DNA from: an archaeon
GTDB lineage: Archaea > Thermoproteota > Nitrososphaeria > Nitrososphaerales > Gagatemarchaeaceae
Length of the DNA: 64,000 nucleotides
Assembly (NCBI GenBank): GCA_016432545.1
Contig: CP066694.1
Span: 1,178,001 to 1,242,000, forward strand
Reading direction: 5' to 3'
In this document: one piece after another, positions 1-8,000 of the stretch
How positions within the stretch are numbered: the stretch's first letter is position 1
How the letters are laid out: each line of letters opens with the position of its first letter
Notes under the pieces: generated by a model
Told to the model about the DNA's origin: nothing
Seen by the model: the letters and a program-made list of their open reading frames with translations, nothing else
The model's database searches: none
Program-made: the position numbers and the translations under genes

Positions 1-2
1 GG

Positions 3-1289
3 AAGTTCAGGGGGAAACTTCTCAAAGATCTTACCAACCGGATAGGCCCTTGCAACAAGGAGTACCCCGGCGACTGCGTCTTTCTCGTGGACATTAACTT
101 GCTGCGTTACAACTTCGAAAACCGCAGAATCAAGATATACCTTAAGGAGAGAGTGCAAGAGAAGGCAGGTTCCAAATCGATATCTGGTTCCTTGACCGTC
201 TCCGAAACGAACAAGGAAGACGTCGAGTGGCTAGAGAGCCTACTTCTCGGGAAGAAGGACATCATCGGGGTGGTTTCTAACGCTCCAGGTTTCGAGCAAG
301 AGCTCATTACCAGCCACCAACTCGAACCCGCAGTAATCACGAGAGACGGTACGCTTCGGAACGGCAACAGGCGGAAGGCGATTTTCCACGAAATCCTCCG
401 GAAGATTGCGGCCGGGGTCAAGACCGCTGAGATGAACTACGGCAAACTCGACCCTGAGAACTTCAAGTATCTGAAAGTGATCATTCTACCTCACGACATC
501 ACCGACGACGATCTCTTCGACCTTGAGAACTTCCTTCAGACAAAGAAGGAGTGGAAGCAAGTTTACGACCCGATCTCAACCCTGATGATCATAAAGGAGG
601 CCTACGAGGAAAGGCACTACACCTTCGAGGACATCAGACGGAAGTACCTGCATGACGTTAGCGCATCCAAGATTCAATCAGACTACAAAAAGATCATTGC
701 CATCGACAAGTATCTCACATCAATCAATAAGCCGGGTCAGTATAGACTAATTCAAAACCAACAGGAGATGTTCGAGGACTACGTCAACTACGACTTCGCA
801 AACACTGGGCTTGCATCCTTGCACAAGGAAAAGGCTGCTGAGAAACAGGCGATAACGAGGAAGAGGGACGAATTCTTCTACGACTTAGTGTCAGCTAACC
901 ACTACAACCCTGAGGTCCTGAGACCTAGCGAGAAGGCAGTGAGGAGCATTGCTTCTGACGTATTCAAGAGTGTAGGAAAGAACCCCTCGAGCATCATCGC
1001 AAAATTCTACTCCGGCATAGATCGCAAGAAGCTCATCCGAGGCGAAGAGACCATGACACTCAGGTTCTCGACTAATGTAGCTTCAATAGTCGATGAATAC
1101 AAACTCAAGAAAGCCGACCTTGCTCCTCTGGAGAAGCTAAAACAGATTGCGCTGGACCTTAACAAATTCAGCACTTCGGCCAGGGGGCTCCTTGCTAGAA
1201 AGAGGGAGACTGGTAAGTATGTTAAGCTAGCCAAGGAGGGCTTATCAAAGATTGAACTAGAGGTCGCCAAACACAAGAAAGAGGATTGA
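3..1289 (+). CDS. ParB/sulfiredoxin-fold-like protein, 5' end outside window
   Basis: The reading frame is open to the left edge, and the bases before the first in-frame GTG (87) already read as protein, including the ParB-like lead-in LVDINLLRYNFENRRI. The gene therefore probably starts outside the window. The GNRRKAIF stretch (about residue 93 counted from the GTG) resembles the GxRR loop of ParB/Srx-type nucleotide-binding domains. The rest is charged and helical, as in ParB HTH regions, but I do not recognise a named family. It heads a four-gene plus-strand run: its TGA overlaps the TTG start of the helicase gene. Third-position use is more A/T-rich than in the housekeeping genes here. 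A DNA-binding or sensing role in defence is inferred from context. Confidence 0.72.
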   Translation, partial: KFRGKLLKDLTNRIGPCNKEYPGDCVFLVDINLLRYNFENRRIKIYLKERVQEKAGSKSISGSLTVSETNKEDVEWLESLLLGKKDIIGVVSNAPGFEQELITSHQLEPAVITRDGTLRNGNRRKAIFHEILRKIAAGVKTAEMNYGKLDPENFKYLKVIILPHDITDDDLFDLENFLQTKKEWKQVYDPISTLMIIKEAYEERHYTFEDIRRKYLHDVSASKIQSDYKKIIAIDKYLTSINKPGQYRLIQNQQEMFEDYVNYDFANTGLASLHKEKAAEKQAITRKRDEFFYDLVSANHYNPEVLRPSEKAVRSIASDVFKSVGKNPSSIIAKFYSGIDRKKLIRGEETMTLRFSTNVASIVDEYKLKKADLAPLEKLKQIALDLNKFSTSARGLLARKRETGKYVKLAKEGLSKIELEVAKHKKED

Positions 1290-3298
1290 CCTTGGTCCGG
1301 CTTCACTTCCAAGGGACAGTGCTTGTATTGGCCCCAGAGGGCAATAGCTCCCTCTTGGGTGGTACGTTGAAATCTTCGTTAGTTTACGACGCTGGATTCG
1401 AATTTGATGAGGGATCCTCATCCTTCATCCTCAGGAGGGAAACAGATCTAAGGCCTGGTCTAGAATACGCCTTTAACTTGCTGAAGAGCGAGGGAATCGG
1501 TTTCACGCAGGATGAGAGCGTTAGGAAACTTCGCCTCACCATAGAGAACCAGGTGAAGGCCCTTGTCGAGTCCATTGGGGCTGGGGAGAGAATCAAGAAA
1601 GAGGCAGTTCAAAGCGAATCGTATCCTCACGGCTTCAAACTCCCACTACTCCCATCCCAGAGAAAGGCCGTCGCCTTGCATCTCGGCTTGCCTTATTCGG
1701 CCGATTTCAGCGTCCCTGGTGCTGGGAAAACATGGATTGGCTATGCGGTCTTTTCCACTCTGAGGAGAAGAAAACAGGTAAAGAAGCTCCTAGTGGTCGG
1801 ACCCATCAGCTCATTCAGACCTTGGGAGGAAGAGCACTTGCTGATATTTGGCAAGAAGGCAAACTTCAGGGAGATCAAAGGCTCAAGAGCAGAGAGGCAC
1901 TTGGCAATCAAGGAAGGAATCAAGAACGAGATTCTCCTTATATCCTACCACAGCATCAGCAATGATGAACAGAAGGTCGCTGAACTCCTTAGCCTTGATG
2001 ACTTCATGGTCATCCTCGACGAGTCGCACAACGTCAAACAACCGGAAGCGAAACGTACGAACGCGGTCTTGCGCCTAGCGAAACTATGCAAGCATAGGAT
2101 GATACTGAGTGGAACGCCAATTCCGCGTTCGATCGAAGATATCTACACACAATTCGCTTTCCTCGACCCAGACAGAGATGTCCTTGGCCAAGAGAGTGAC
2201 TTCATCGGGATGGTGGACCAGGACGAATCACTGGAGCTATTGAAGCAGAGGATCTCGTCCTTCTACTACAGGATTCGCAAGTCCGAATTCGACCCCAAGC
2301 TCCCAAATGTGGAATTCTTCAAGGAATCCATCTCGATGGGTTCAGGCGAGGTCATGGGTCCTGGTGGAAAGCTGGTTGGGAAGGTAGCCCCATGCCCTAA
2401 CCAGGAGTCGATATACTTTGCAATCGAAGGGCGTGTCTACAACATGATTCAGAAAGAGAGAAAGAGGAAAGGCTCGGTGTACGAGAGATGGGAGGAGATC
2501 GCACAGCTGAAGTACTGGCAGAGGGCAAGGCTGTTGAGGCTCCTGCAGGTAGCGTCGAACCCAGCGCTGCTCATGAAGGAAGACCTCCAGCTCGGGGTCG
2601 ACAAATTAGACTCAGTGGGTCTCCCTATCTACCAGAGGATACGCGAATACTCAAGGCTCAACGAGAAACCTGTCAAACTGCAGAGGGCCGAGGACCTGGC
2701 CAAGTCCTACCTGAACCGCGACTCCGATTCGAAGGTCCTGATTTGGACCAGCTTCGTCCGAAACATTTTCGAACTCAAGAAGGGTCTGAAAGACTATTCC
2801 CCGGCGATTGTCCACGGCGACATAGCCAAGGACCCTGATGAGAATGTCTACTTCAACAGGATAGACGAGGTTGCGAAATTCAAGAACACCTCGAAATGCA
2901 GGGTCCTGATTGCGAATCCTGCATCGCTCGCGGAATCTGTCTCACTCCACAAGAACTTTCGTGGAGAGGTCGTGTGTAGCACTGCCATCTATGTTGATCG
3001 CACCTTCAACGGGGCCCATTATATGCAAAGCCTCGACCGCATCCATAGAATCGGGCTGAAGAAGGATCAGAAGGTGACCTATCACATCCTTCACGCAGCA
3101 CAAACGGTAGACCTGGACGTCGATGATAGCCTCACTAACAAGATCCAGAACATGGAAAGATTCCTTGACGATGACATCCGTCAATTCAACTTGGAGGTGA
3201 ACTACGGCGACATAACTGACGGAATTTCGGACAAAGAGGACTACGAAAGGGTCGTCAAACGCCTCGAACAACACTCGAGGGAGGGAAGGTTTGATTAG
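1286..3298 (+). CDS. SNF2/DEAD-family helicase (defence-type ATPase)
   Basis: A 670-residue superfamily 2 ATPase, which would translocate on or remodel DNA using ATP. Motif I is PGAGKT at residues 144-149, motif II DESH at 245-248 and motif III SGTP at 275-278. The C-terminal RecA lobe contains IWTSF, NPASLAESVSLH and the motif VI signature SLDRIHRIG, which is typical of the SNF2 group. The first 120 residues resemble nothing I can name. It starts with TTG overlapping the upstream stop and ends 8 bases inside the next gene, so translation is probably coupled across the operon. Together with the methyltransferase it looks like the motor of a restriction-like or DISARM-like system; that role is inferred. 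Confidence 0.9.
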   Translation: MTLVRLHFQGTVLVLAPEGNSSLLGGTLKSSLVYDAGFEFDEGSSSFILRRETDLRPGLEYAFNLLKSEGIGFTQDESVRKLRLTIENQVKALVESIGAGERIKKEAVQSESYPHGFKLPLLPSQRKAVALHLGLPYSADFSVPGAGKTWIGYAVFSTLRRRKQVKKLLVVGPISSFRPWEEEHLLIFGKKANFREIKGSRAERHLAIKEGIKNEILLISYHSISNDEQKVAELLSLDDFMVILDESHNVKQPEAKRTNAVLRLAKLCKHRMILSGTPIPRSIEDIYTQFAFLDPDRDVLGQESDFIGMVDQDESLELLKQRISSFYYRIRKSEFDPKLPNVEFFKESISMGSGEVMGPGGKLVGKVAPCPNQESIYFAIEGRVYNMIQKERKRKGSVYERWEEIAQLKYWQRARLLRLLQVASNPALLMKEDLQLGVDKLDSVGLPIYQRIREYSRLNEKPVKLQRAEDLAKSYLNRDSDSKVLIWTSFVRNIFELKKGLKDYSPAIVHGDIAKDPDENVYFNRIDEVAKFKNTSKCRVLIANPASLAESVSLHKNFRGEVVCSTAIYVDRTFNGAHYMQSLDRIHRIGLKKDQKVTYHILHAAQTVDLDVDDSLTNKIQNMERFLDDDIRQFNLEVNYGDITDGISDKEDYERVVKRLEQHSREGRFD

Positions 3299-4292
3299 GA
3301 GTCTGGAGGAGGTAAACAGACTTCTACAGTACTTCGATCAGTACGGACTGAAGTCCACCGAGGAGGAGGCTCTTCTGAAACAGCTTTCGAGATCCCCCGT
3401 CATAACCCAGTCGTCACTCGACCACAGGTCGACTGTAGCTTTCTGCGTCTTGGCAGGACTATTGGTAAAGTCAGGCACTAGGCTGTCATTGACTTCGTCC
3501 GGACAGGAGTTGACTGCACTGGCGAAGACGAACAAGCCGTCATACCTCATAGACTTCAACCAAAGAGAGTGCCAGTACATCAACTGCAAAGTCTTCTTGG
3601 GCTCCAGTTTCGACTCGCCAATCCGGCCAGTTCTTCGAGAATACTTCGAGAGGGACGACCTAAGCAAATCCTGGCGCTACAACTATCGAGGGGAGGAGCC
3701 ACTTCCCCAAGACTTCATGGAGTATGTCAACCTTCTCAAACAGTCAGGGCTCTTGCTTGAGCACTCCGGCCTATACGAAATCAATCCACAATACTCCCCC
3801 CAGGTTTCCGTCCTTGTATCAGAGAGGCCCCTGCTCTCTCAAGAAGAACTTGAAAACATTAGGGATGGACAAATGAAAACAGGGCAAGACGCTGAAAGGA
3901 TCGTGACAAACCATGAAAGAGAGGAGCTACGGCGATTGGGCTGCGTAGAGGAAGCTAGGCTTGTAATTCGGGTCAGCACCTGGGATACAGCTGCAGGATA
4001 CGACATCAAATCGTTCGCAGGACCAAGCAAGACAAAGAGGCATGACAAGTTCATCGAGGTGAAGGGATCAACGAGGGAGTCGCTTAGATTCATTTGGTCA
4101 GCAAACGAAATCGAAAAAGCAAGAGTACTGAAGCATCACTACTGGCTCTACTTTGTAGGCGGGGTCGCAGGGAAAAAGAGCACCAGCCTCCGGAAGTTTC
4201 AGGACCCAGTCCGCAACATACTGAACTCTTCGAAATTCGACAAGAAGAGCACCGGTTTCGTGGTCAGGGAGGCAAGGAGGGGTCGGTCCTGA
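3291..4292 (+). CDS. DUF3883-like (C-terminal) protein of the defence operon
   Basis: A 333-residue protein. The N-terminal 190 residues look like a helical or winged-helix region with no family I can name. The C-terminal 120 residues carry the DUF3883/NOV-type pattern: GYDIKSF, then FIEVKGS, then a W/SANEIEKA segment and YWLYFVGG. In relatives this domain has a restriction-endonuclease-like core (D...ExK), and GYD and EVK match such a core, so nuclease activity is possible but unproven. The TTG start lies inside the helicase gene, and the stop abuts the methyltransferase frame. DUF3883 domains are common in helicase-containing antiviral islands. Confidence 0.75.
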   Translation: MIRSLEEVNRLLQYFDQYGLKSTEEEALLKQLSRSPVITQSSLDHRSTVAFCVLAGLLVKSGTRLSLTSSGQELTALAKTNKPSYLIDFNQRECQYINCKVFLGSSFDSPIRPVLREYFERDDLSKSWRYNYRGEEPLPQDFMEYVNLLKQSGLLLEHSGLYEINPQYSPQVSVLVSERPLLSQEELENIRDGQMKTGQDAERIVTNHEREELRRLGCVEEARLVIRVSTWDTAAGYDIKSFAGPSKTKRHDKFIEVKGSTRESLRFIWSANEIEKARVLKHHYWLYFVGGVAGKKSTSLRKFQDPVRNILNSSKFDKKSTGFVVREARRGRS

Positions 4293-6508
4293 CAGCCGCG
4301 AAGGCATTCGGGTGGAAAGAAGATCTTGGCACAATCCCAGGGCCTCAGGTTTCCTTCCTCGAGAAACGCCTGCCCGTCCGCCGCCTTCATCAGATCGCAA
4401 TGGTCGAGGGAAACTCGAAGCGTCCAATCTATCAGCTTCATAAGTGGTGGGCCAGGCGACTGGGGAGTGTATTCAGGGCCCTGATTCTCTCGTCAGCCCT
4501 ATCCTCGACCGAGTCGGAAAAGGTGTTTTGGGAGAGGTATTACAACGGGCTTTCCCTCAAAGAGCTGACACTTTACGACCCCATGATGGGGGGTGGCACG
4601 AGCATCGTCGAAGGAATCCGCCTCGGTTGCAAAGTAATCGGAGCTGACTTGAACCCAGTCGCCTGGTTCGTGACTAAGAAGGAAGTCGAACCATATGAAG
4701 AGAAAGCCACAGACGCCTATTTTCGGAAGCTGGAAGAGGCAGTGGGAGAGCGGGTCAGGGCGCTCTACAAGACGAGATGCTTGCTCGGGCACGACGCCGA
4801 AATTGTCTACGGAATTTGGATTAGGCAGGTGAGATGCGCAAATTGTAATCGTCTCGGGGACCTCCCGGGCGGGACTCGCATCAGAGAAAGAGTAGTGGGA
4901 AAGCCGAGTGGGAAGAAAGTCCTCGCTACTTTGGTTTGTGGTAACCCGGAATGCGAGAATGTTTTCAGCTCGTGGGCTGAATCTCCTGTCTGCTCCAGAT
5001 GCGGAGCGACGTATCATCCCGAAGTCGAAGTACCTAGAGGGATGTTCAAATGCAAGGCCTGTAAGAACATGGAGAAGGTTACCGAGGCGACTCGTCGAAG
5101 GGGGACGTTTTTGGAATCGCGCCTCAACGTAATCCAATTTCATTGCCTGATGTGCGGAACCAACTTCAAGAAGCCTGACCAGCATGACCTAGATCTGTAT
5201 CACGCAGCCTCGGAGGCATTGAAGGCAAACCGAAAGTCACTTCACTTTCCCAGACAGCGAATATCGGTAAGAGGGAGGGCGGACCGCAGACCCGTCAATC
5301 ATGGATTCAGGTACTACAGCGACCTCTTCAACGGTCGACAACTCCTCGCTCTGTCCATCACCCTCAACGCGATAAAGCGCATCCCGGACGCTTCTGCCCG
5401 CGAATTCCTGCTCCTAGCGTTCTCAGCTTCCCTGGAAACAAACAACGTGCTCTGCAAGTACGAATCGAAATGGGGCAAGATTTCTGCTTTGTTTGGGGTA
5501 CCGGGGTACCATGTGCCCAACAGATATGGTGAGAACAATCTCTGGGGAAGGGGGCGAGGCAGTTTTGTGCGGTCATACGCCAAGCTGAAGCGGGGAAAGA
5601 AGTACGCGATGAGGCCCTATGAGGTTCTCTTCGAGTACGGTAATCTACAGGAGGGGACGCGAGGCCAGAAGATGTATCTTGAGGAAAACGTCTCCACAAT
5701 GGTAAACCACTCAGCTGAATCCGAGGACCAAAGTCGCCCTCTAATCCTATGTACGGATTCGAGGAGAGTGCCGGAAATCAGGGACAAGACAGTCGACATC
5801 GTCCTGACTGATCCACCTTACTATGATAACCTGGTGTACTCCGAGTTGGCTGACTTTTTCTACGTTTGGCTCCGTCTGGTCTTGAAGCGCGAGTACGAAT
5901 ATTTTTCAGGTCAGACATCAAGGAGAAAACAAGAGATTCTCGTAAATGAACATTCGAAGAAGGGGGGGGCGAAATTTGCGAGCGACCTCGCTCGAGTCCT
6001 CAAAGAGTGCAAGAGGGTCTTGAAGGATGAAGGACTGATCGTCTTTACGTTCCACCACTCCAACCCTGTTGCTTGGGCCAGCCTGAGAAGGGCTATCTCT
6101 TCAGCCGGCCTTTTCGTCACTGCATCTCCAGTCCTAAGATCTGAAGGGAAGAGTGGATACAGGGCGGGCAATATCAATTACGATGTTGTTGTCGTTTGCC
6201 GGAAGCTGCCCCTTAGTTACCGAAGAGAAACAGAGGACGCCGATTATCTCTTCGATGCCTCGCTCGATTCGGTAAGGGAGATTTATGCGTTGGATCGCAC
6301 GATAAGCGACTCGGACATTCTCACCGTGGTCATGGGCACCTTTCTCAGGATCAGGGGCAAGGCAACGAGAGATTTGACGGAAAGTGTGGGTGAAGCAGTC
6401 GTCAAGCTAAGGAATTCGCTTCGAGAACCTGAAGAAGTGCAGCCTCCTGAGCTCAAGACTCTTCAACAATTCGGCTCTTCGAGCACCCCCGATCAAAACC
6501 CTAGTTGA
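4289..6508 (+). CDS. DUF1156-type DNA methyltransferase with zinc-ribbon insert
   Basis: The amino-MTase SAM site is YDPMMGGGTSIVEGI, followed by GADLNPVAWF. The catalytic motif is TDPPYYDNLVYSE near base 5810, the DPPY type that methylates adenine N6 or cytosine N4. The N-terminus (FLEKRLPVRRLHQ, then LHKWWARR) matches DUF1156 methylases. Between the motifs lie at least five CxxC knuckles (about bases 4830-5160), a zinc-ribbon insertion. The frame runs open back to an ATG at 4094, but that part overlaps the conserved end of the previous gene. The likely start is CTG at 4289, overlapping that gene's TGA, or ATG 4400, which would cut into the domain. Modification arm of the system is inferred. 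Confidence 0.82.
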   Translation: MTAAKAFGWKEDLGTIPGPQVSFLEKRLPVRRLHQIAMVEGNSKRPIYQLHKWWARRLGSVFRALILSSALSSTESEKVFWERYYNGLSLKELTLYDPMMGGGTSIVEGIRLGCKVIGADLNPVAWFVTKKEVEPYEEKATDAYFRKLEEAVGERVRALYKTRCLLGHDAEIVYGIWIRQVRCANCNRLGDLPGGTRIRERVVGKPSGKKVLATLVCGNPECENVFSSWAESPVCSRCGATYHPEVEVPRGMFKCKACKNMEKVTEATRRRGTFLESRLNVIQFHCLMCGTNFKKPDQHDLDLYHAASEALKANRKSLHFPRQRISVRGRADRRPVNHGFRYYSDLFNGRQLLALSITLNAIKRIPDASAREFLLLAFSASLETNNVLCKYESKWGKISALFGVPGYHVPNRYGENNLWGRGRGSFVRSYAKLKRGKKYAMRPYEVLFEYGNLQEGTRGQKMYLEENVSTMVNHSAESEDQSRPLILCTDSRRVPEIRDKTVDIVLTDPPYYDNLVYSELADFFYVWLRLVLKREYEYFSGQTSRRKQEILVNEHSKKGGAKFASDLARVLKECKRVLKDEGLIVFTFHHSNPVAWASLRRAISSAGLFVTASPVLRSEGKSGYRAGNINYDVVVVCRKLPLSYRRETEDADYLFDASLDSVREIYALDRTISDSDILTVVMGTFLRIRGKATRDLTESVGEAVVKLRNSLREPEEVQPPELKTLQQFGSSSTPDQNPS

Positions 6509-6619
6509 AGAGATGAGGGCCTCCAGGCTGGGAGAAGAATGCCACGGTTCGGCGTTATGCGTCGGCTTGGTGTTGAACTAGGTAGCATCCGACAATAGAG
6601 TTCAGTTTTGCGTTCCTCG

Positions 6620-7282
6620 CTAAACCTGCTTCCATTGAAGGCGGATTCCCGAGTCCGAAGCTAGCTTGCTAATCATTGACATAGGTATCATCTCGCCGTA
6701 GCCCAAAGGCAAGGACATGCTGCTTCCAGGCTCACTTTCTTCGTACAGCAAGCTCTGCGATGCGATTCCCATGACAATTCCGTGCTCGTTGAAGACCGGA
6801 CCCCCTGAGTTCCCACGGTGTAAGAGGGCACTTAGCATTATCGGTTGGCCCTTGCTCCTCCATAGTGAGATTACCCCTAGGGTAACAGTAGGCGGATGGG
6901 TCAGTATTCCCTCGTCTTCCTCCCTTGGAGTGATCCACGGATAACCACAAGCAGCCACAACCGTTCCTAGTTCAATAGACTTTCTAGAGGTCAGGAATCT
7001 CAAGGAAGGGGTTGGTCCTCCCATTCCCAAGTATTTCCGGAACGACGGGTCGACCTTCAGTATCGCTGTGTCAGCTTCCTTGTCATACGCCACAACTTCG
7101 TACTCTTCCTCAGCGTCCTCATGCCCGTACCAGTTGACTAGGCCCTCTAGTCTGTGTGGAACGACATGAGCGCACGTGGCGACGTAGCAAGAACTGTCCA
7201 GGACAATTGCGCTGCCTTGACCCTTCCGATTTACGACCTTGACGGTGCTAGCTGCGATGTGGTCAGTGTCGAGGAATTTCAC
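6620..7282 (-). CDS. Trypsin-like (HtrA-type) serine protease, no PDZ domain
   Basis: A 220-residue chymotrypsin-fold protease with its triad visible: His39 in CAHVV, Asp71 in ADTAIL and Ser159 in GNSGGP, plus the oxyanion-loop context LLHRGNSGGPVF. There is no signal peptide, membrane segment or PDZ domain, so it is probably cytoplasmic and effector-like rather than a secreted quality-control protease. It lies last in a minus-strand run behind two DarT-like genes and converges on the methyltransferase gene. Stand-alone trypsin-like proteases occur as effectors in several prokaryotic immune systems; membership here is inferred from location. Confidence 0.85.
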   Translation of the reverse strand: MKFLDTDHIAASTVKVVNRKGQGSAIVLDSSCYVATCAHVVPHRLEGLVNWYGHEDAEEEYEVVAYDKEADTAILKVDPSFRKYLGMGGPTPSLRFLTSRKSIELGTVVAACGYPWITPREEDEGILTHPPTVTLGVISLWRSKGQPIMLSALLHRGNSGGPVFNEHGIVMGIASQSLLYEESEPGSSMSLPLGYGEMIPMSMISKLASDSGIRLQWKQV

Positions 7283-7331
7283 GACAGCAATTCGAGAGGA
7301 TTGTCATTAAGGAGCGTGATGAGTCCGCGAT

Positions 7332-7997
7332 TCAATCGGGTAGCCGAGACACGAATGTCGGCGGGGAATCTTCTTCGCTTATGCCGCTCAAAGCCAATTT
7401 CTGACCCACCAACGCAGCCACAGACTCATTGTCAACTACAATCGCCTCAATGTCTTGGGGAAAGCCAACCCATCCCTCGTCATCGTCTAATAGATCGACC
7501 TCGCAGTAAAGCGAACCATGTCTGACCTGGTTGCGTAACGTGCTCAGCAAGTCAGATCCATTCAGAGTCTCGATTCTATTGGCATGCTCCTTGACCGCAA
7601 TATCGGTAAAGAGGAGCAACCTTCTCGCATCAGCGAACTTGAGCACCAGGTCTTCCCTGATTAGTAGGATTACTATTTCCCTGTAGTACGACCTTCGCCT
7701 AAGGACCTTGTGGAGAGACCCGTAGAAGCTGGGATTCTGGACCCTTGGGTCGTCATAATTGCTTTGGAGGTAGATGTCGAGCCCCGTTCCCCTTTGATGC
7801 GAATAGAAACCTGCAAACGTGGGAAGGTAGTTGGTCAACCCAAGCGAGGATCTCTTGGGTTGACGAAGATCTATGGAAACGTCCTTGAATGTAGTCGTAG
7901 TCGACTTCAAGCGAGCCCTACTTCTGAGAGCTGCTTGGCTGATGATGCTATCGATATTGTCGAGATGTGTGTAATGAAAGAGCGGAATCCTTGTCAC
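7332..7997 (-). CDS. DarT-like (DUF4433) ADP-ribosyltransferase-fold protein
   Basis: A 221-residue protein. It opens with FHYTHLDNIDSIIS, the DarT/DUF4433 signature in which the His-Thr-x-x-N segment binds NAD. A FAGFY segment sits at 61-65, where DarT has its aromatic-Phe-Tyr-Phe motif. The candidate catalytic glutamate is Glu166 in YCEVDLL, followed by a strand ending IEAIVVDN, as in ADP-ribosyltransferases. The Arg-Pro element that follows the FYF motif in classical DarT is not clear, so it is a divergent relative whose target may not be thymidine. It is four bases from the DarT-macrodomain fusion gene, probably in the same transcript. Confidence 0.7.
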   Translation of the reverse strand: MTRIPLFHYTHLDNIDSIISQAALRSRARLKSTTTTFKDVSIDLRQPKRSSLGLTNYLPTFAGFYSHQRGTGLDIYLQSNYDDPRVQNPSFYGSLHKVLRRRSYYREIVILLIREDLVLKFADARRLLLFTDIAVKEHANRIETLNGSDLLSTLRNQVRHGSLYCEVDLLDDDEGWVGFPQDIEAIVVDNESVAALVGQKLALSGISEEDSPPTFVSRLPD

Positions 7998-8000
7998 AAA

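Noticed and set aside
4094-4288. Upstream ATG of the DUF1156 methylase frame
   Set aside because: The stretch overlaps the conserved end of the DUF3883-like gene in another frame and does not look like protein, so the longer start is unlikely.
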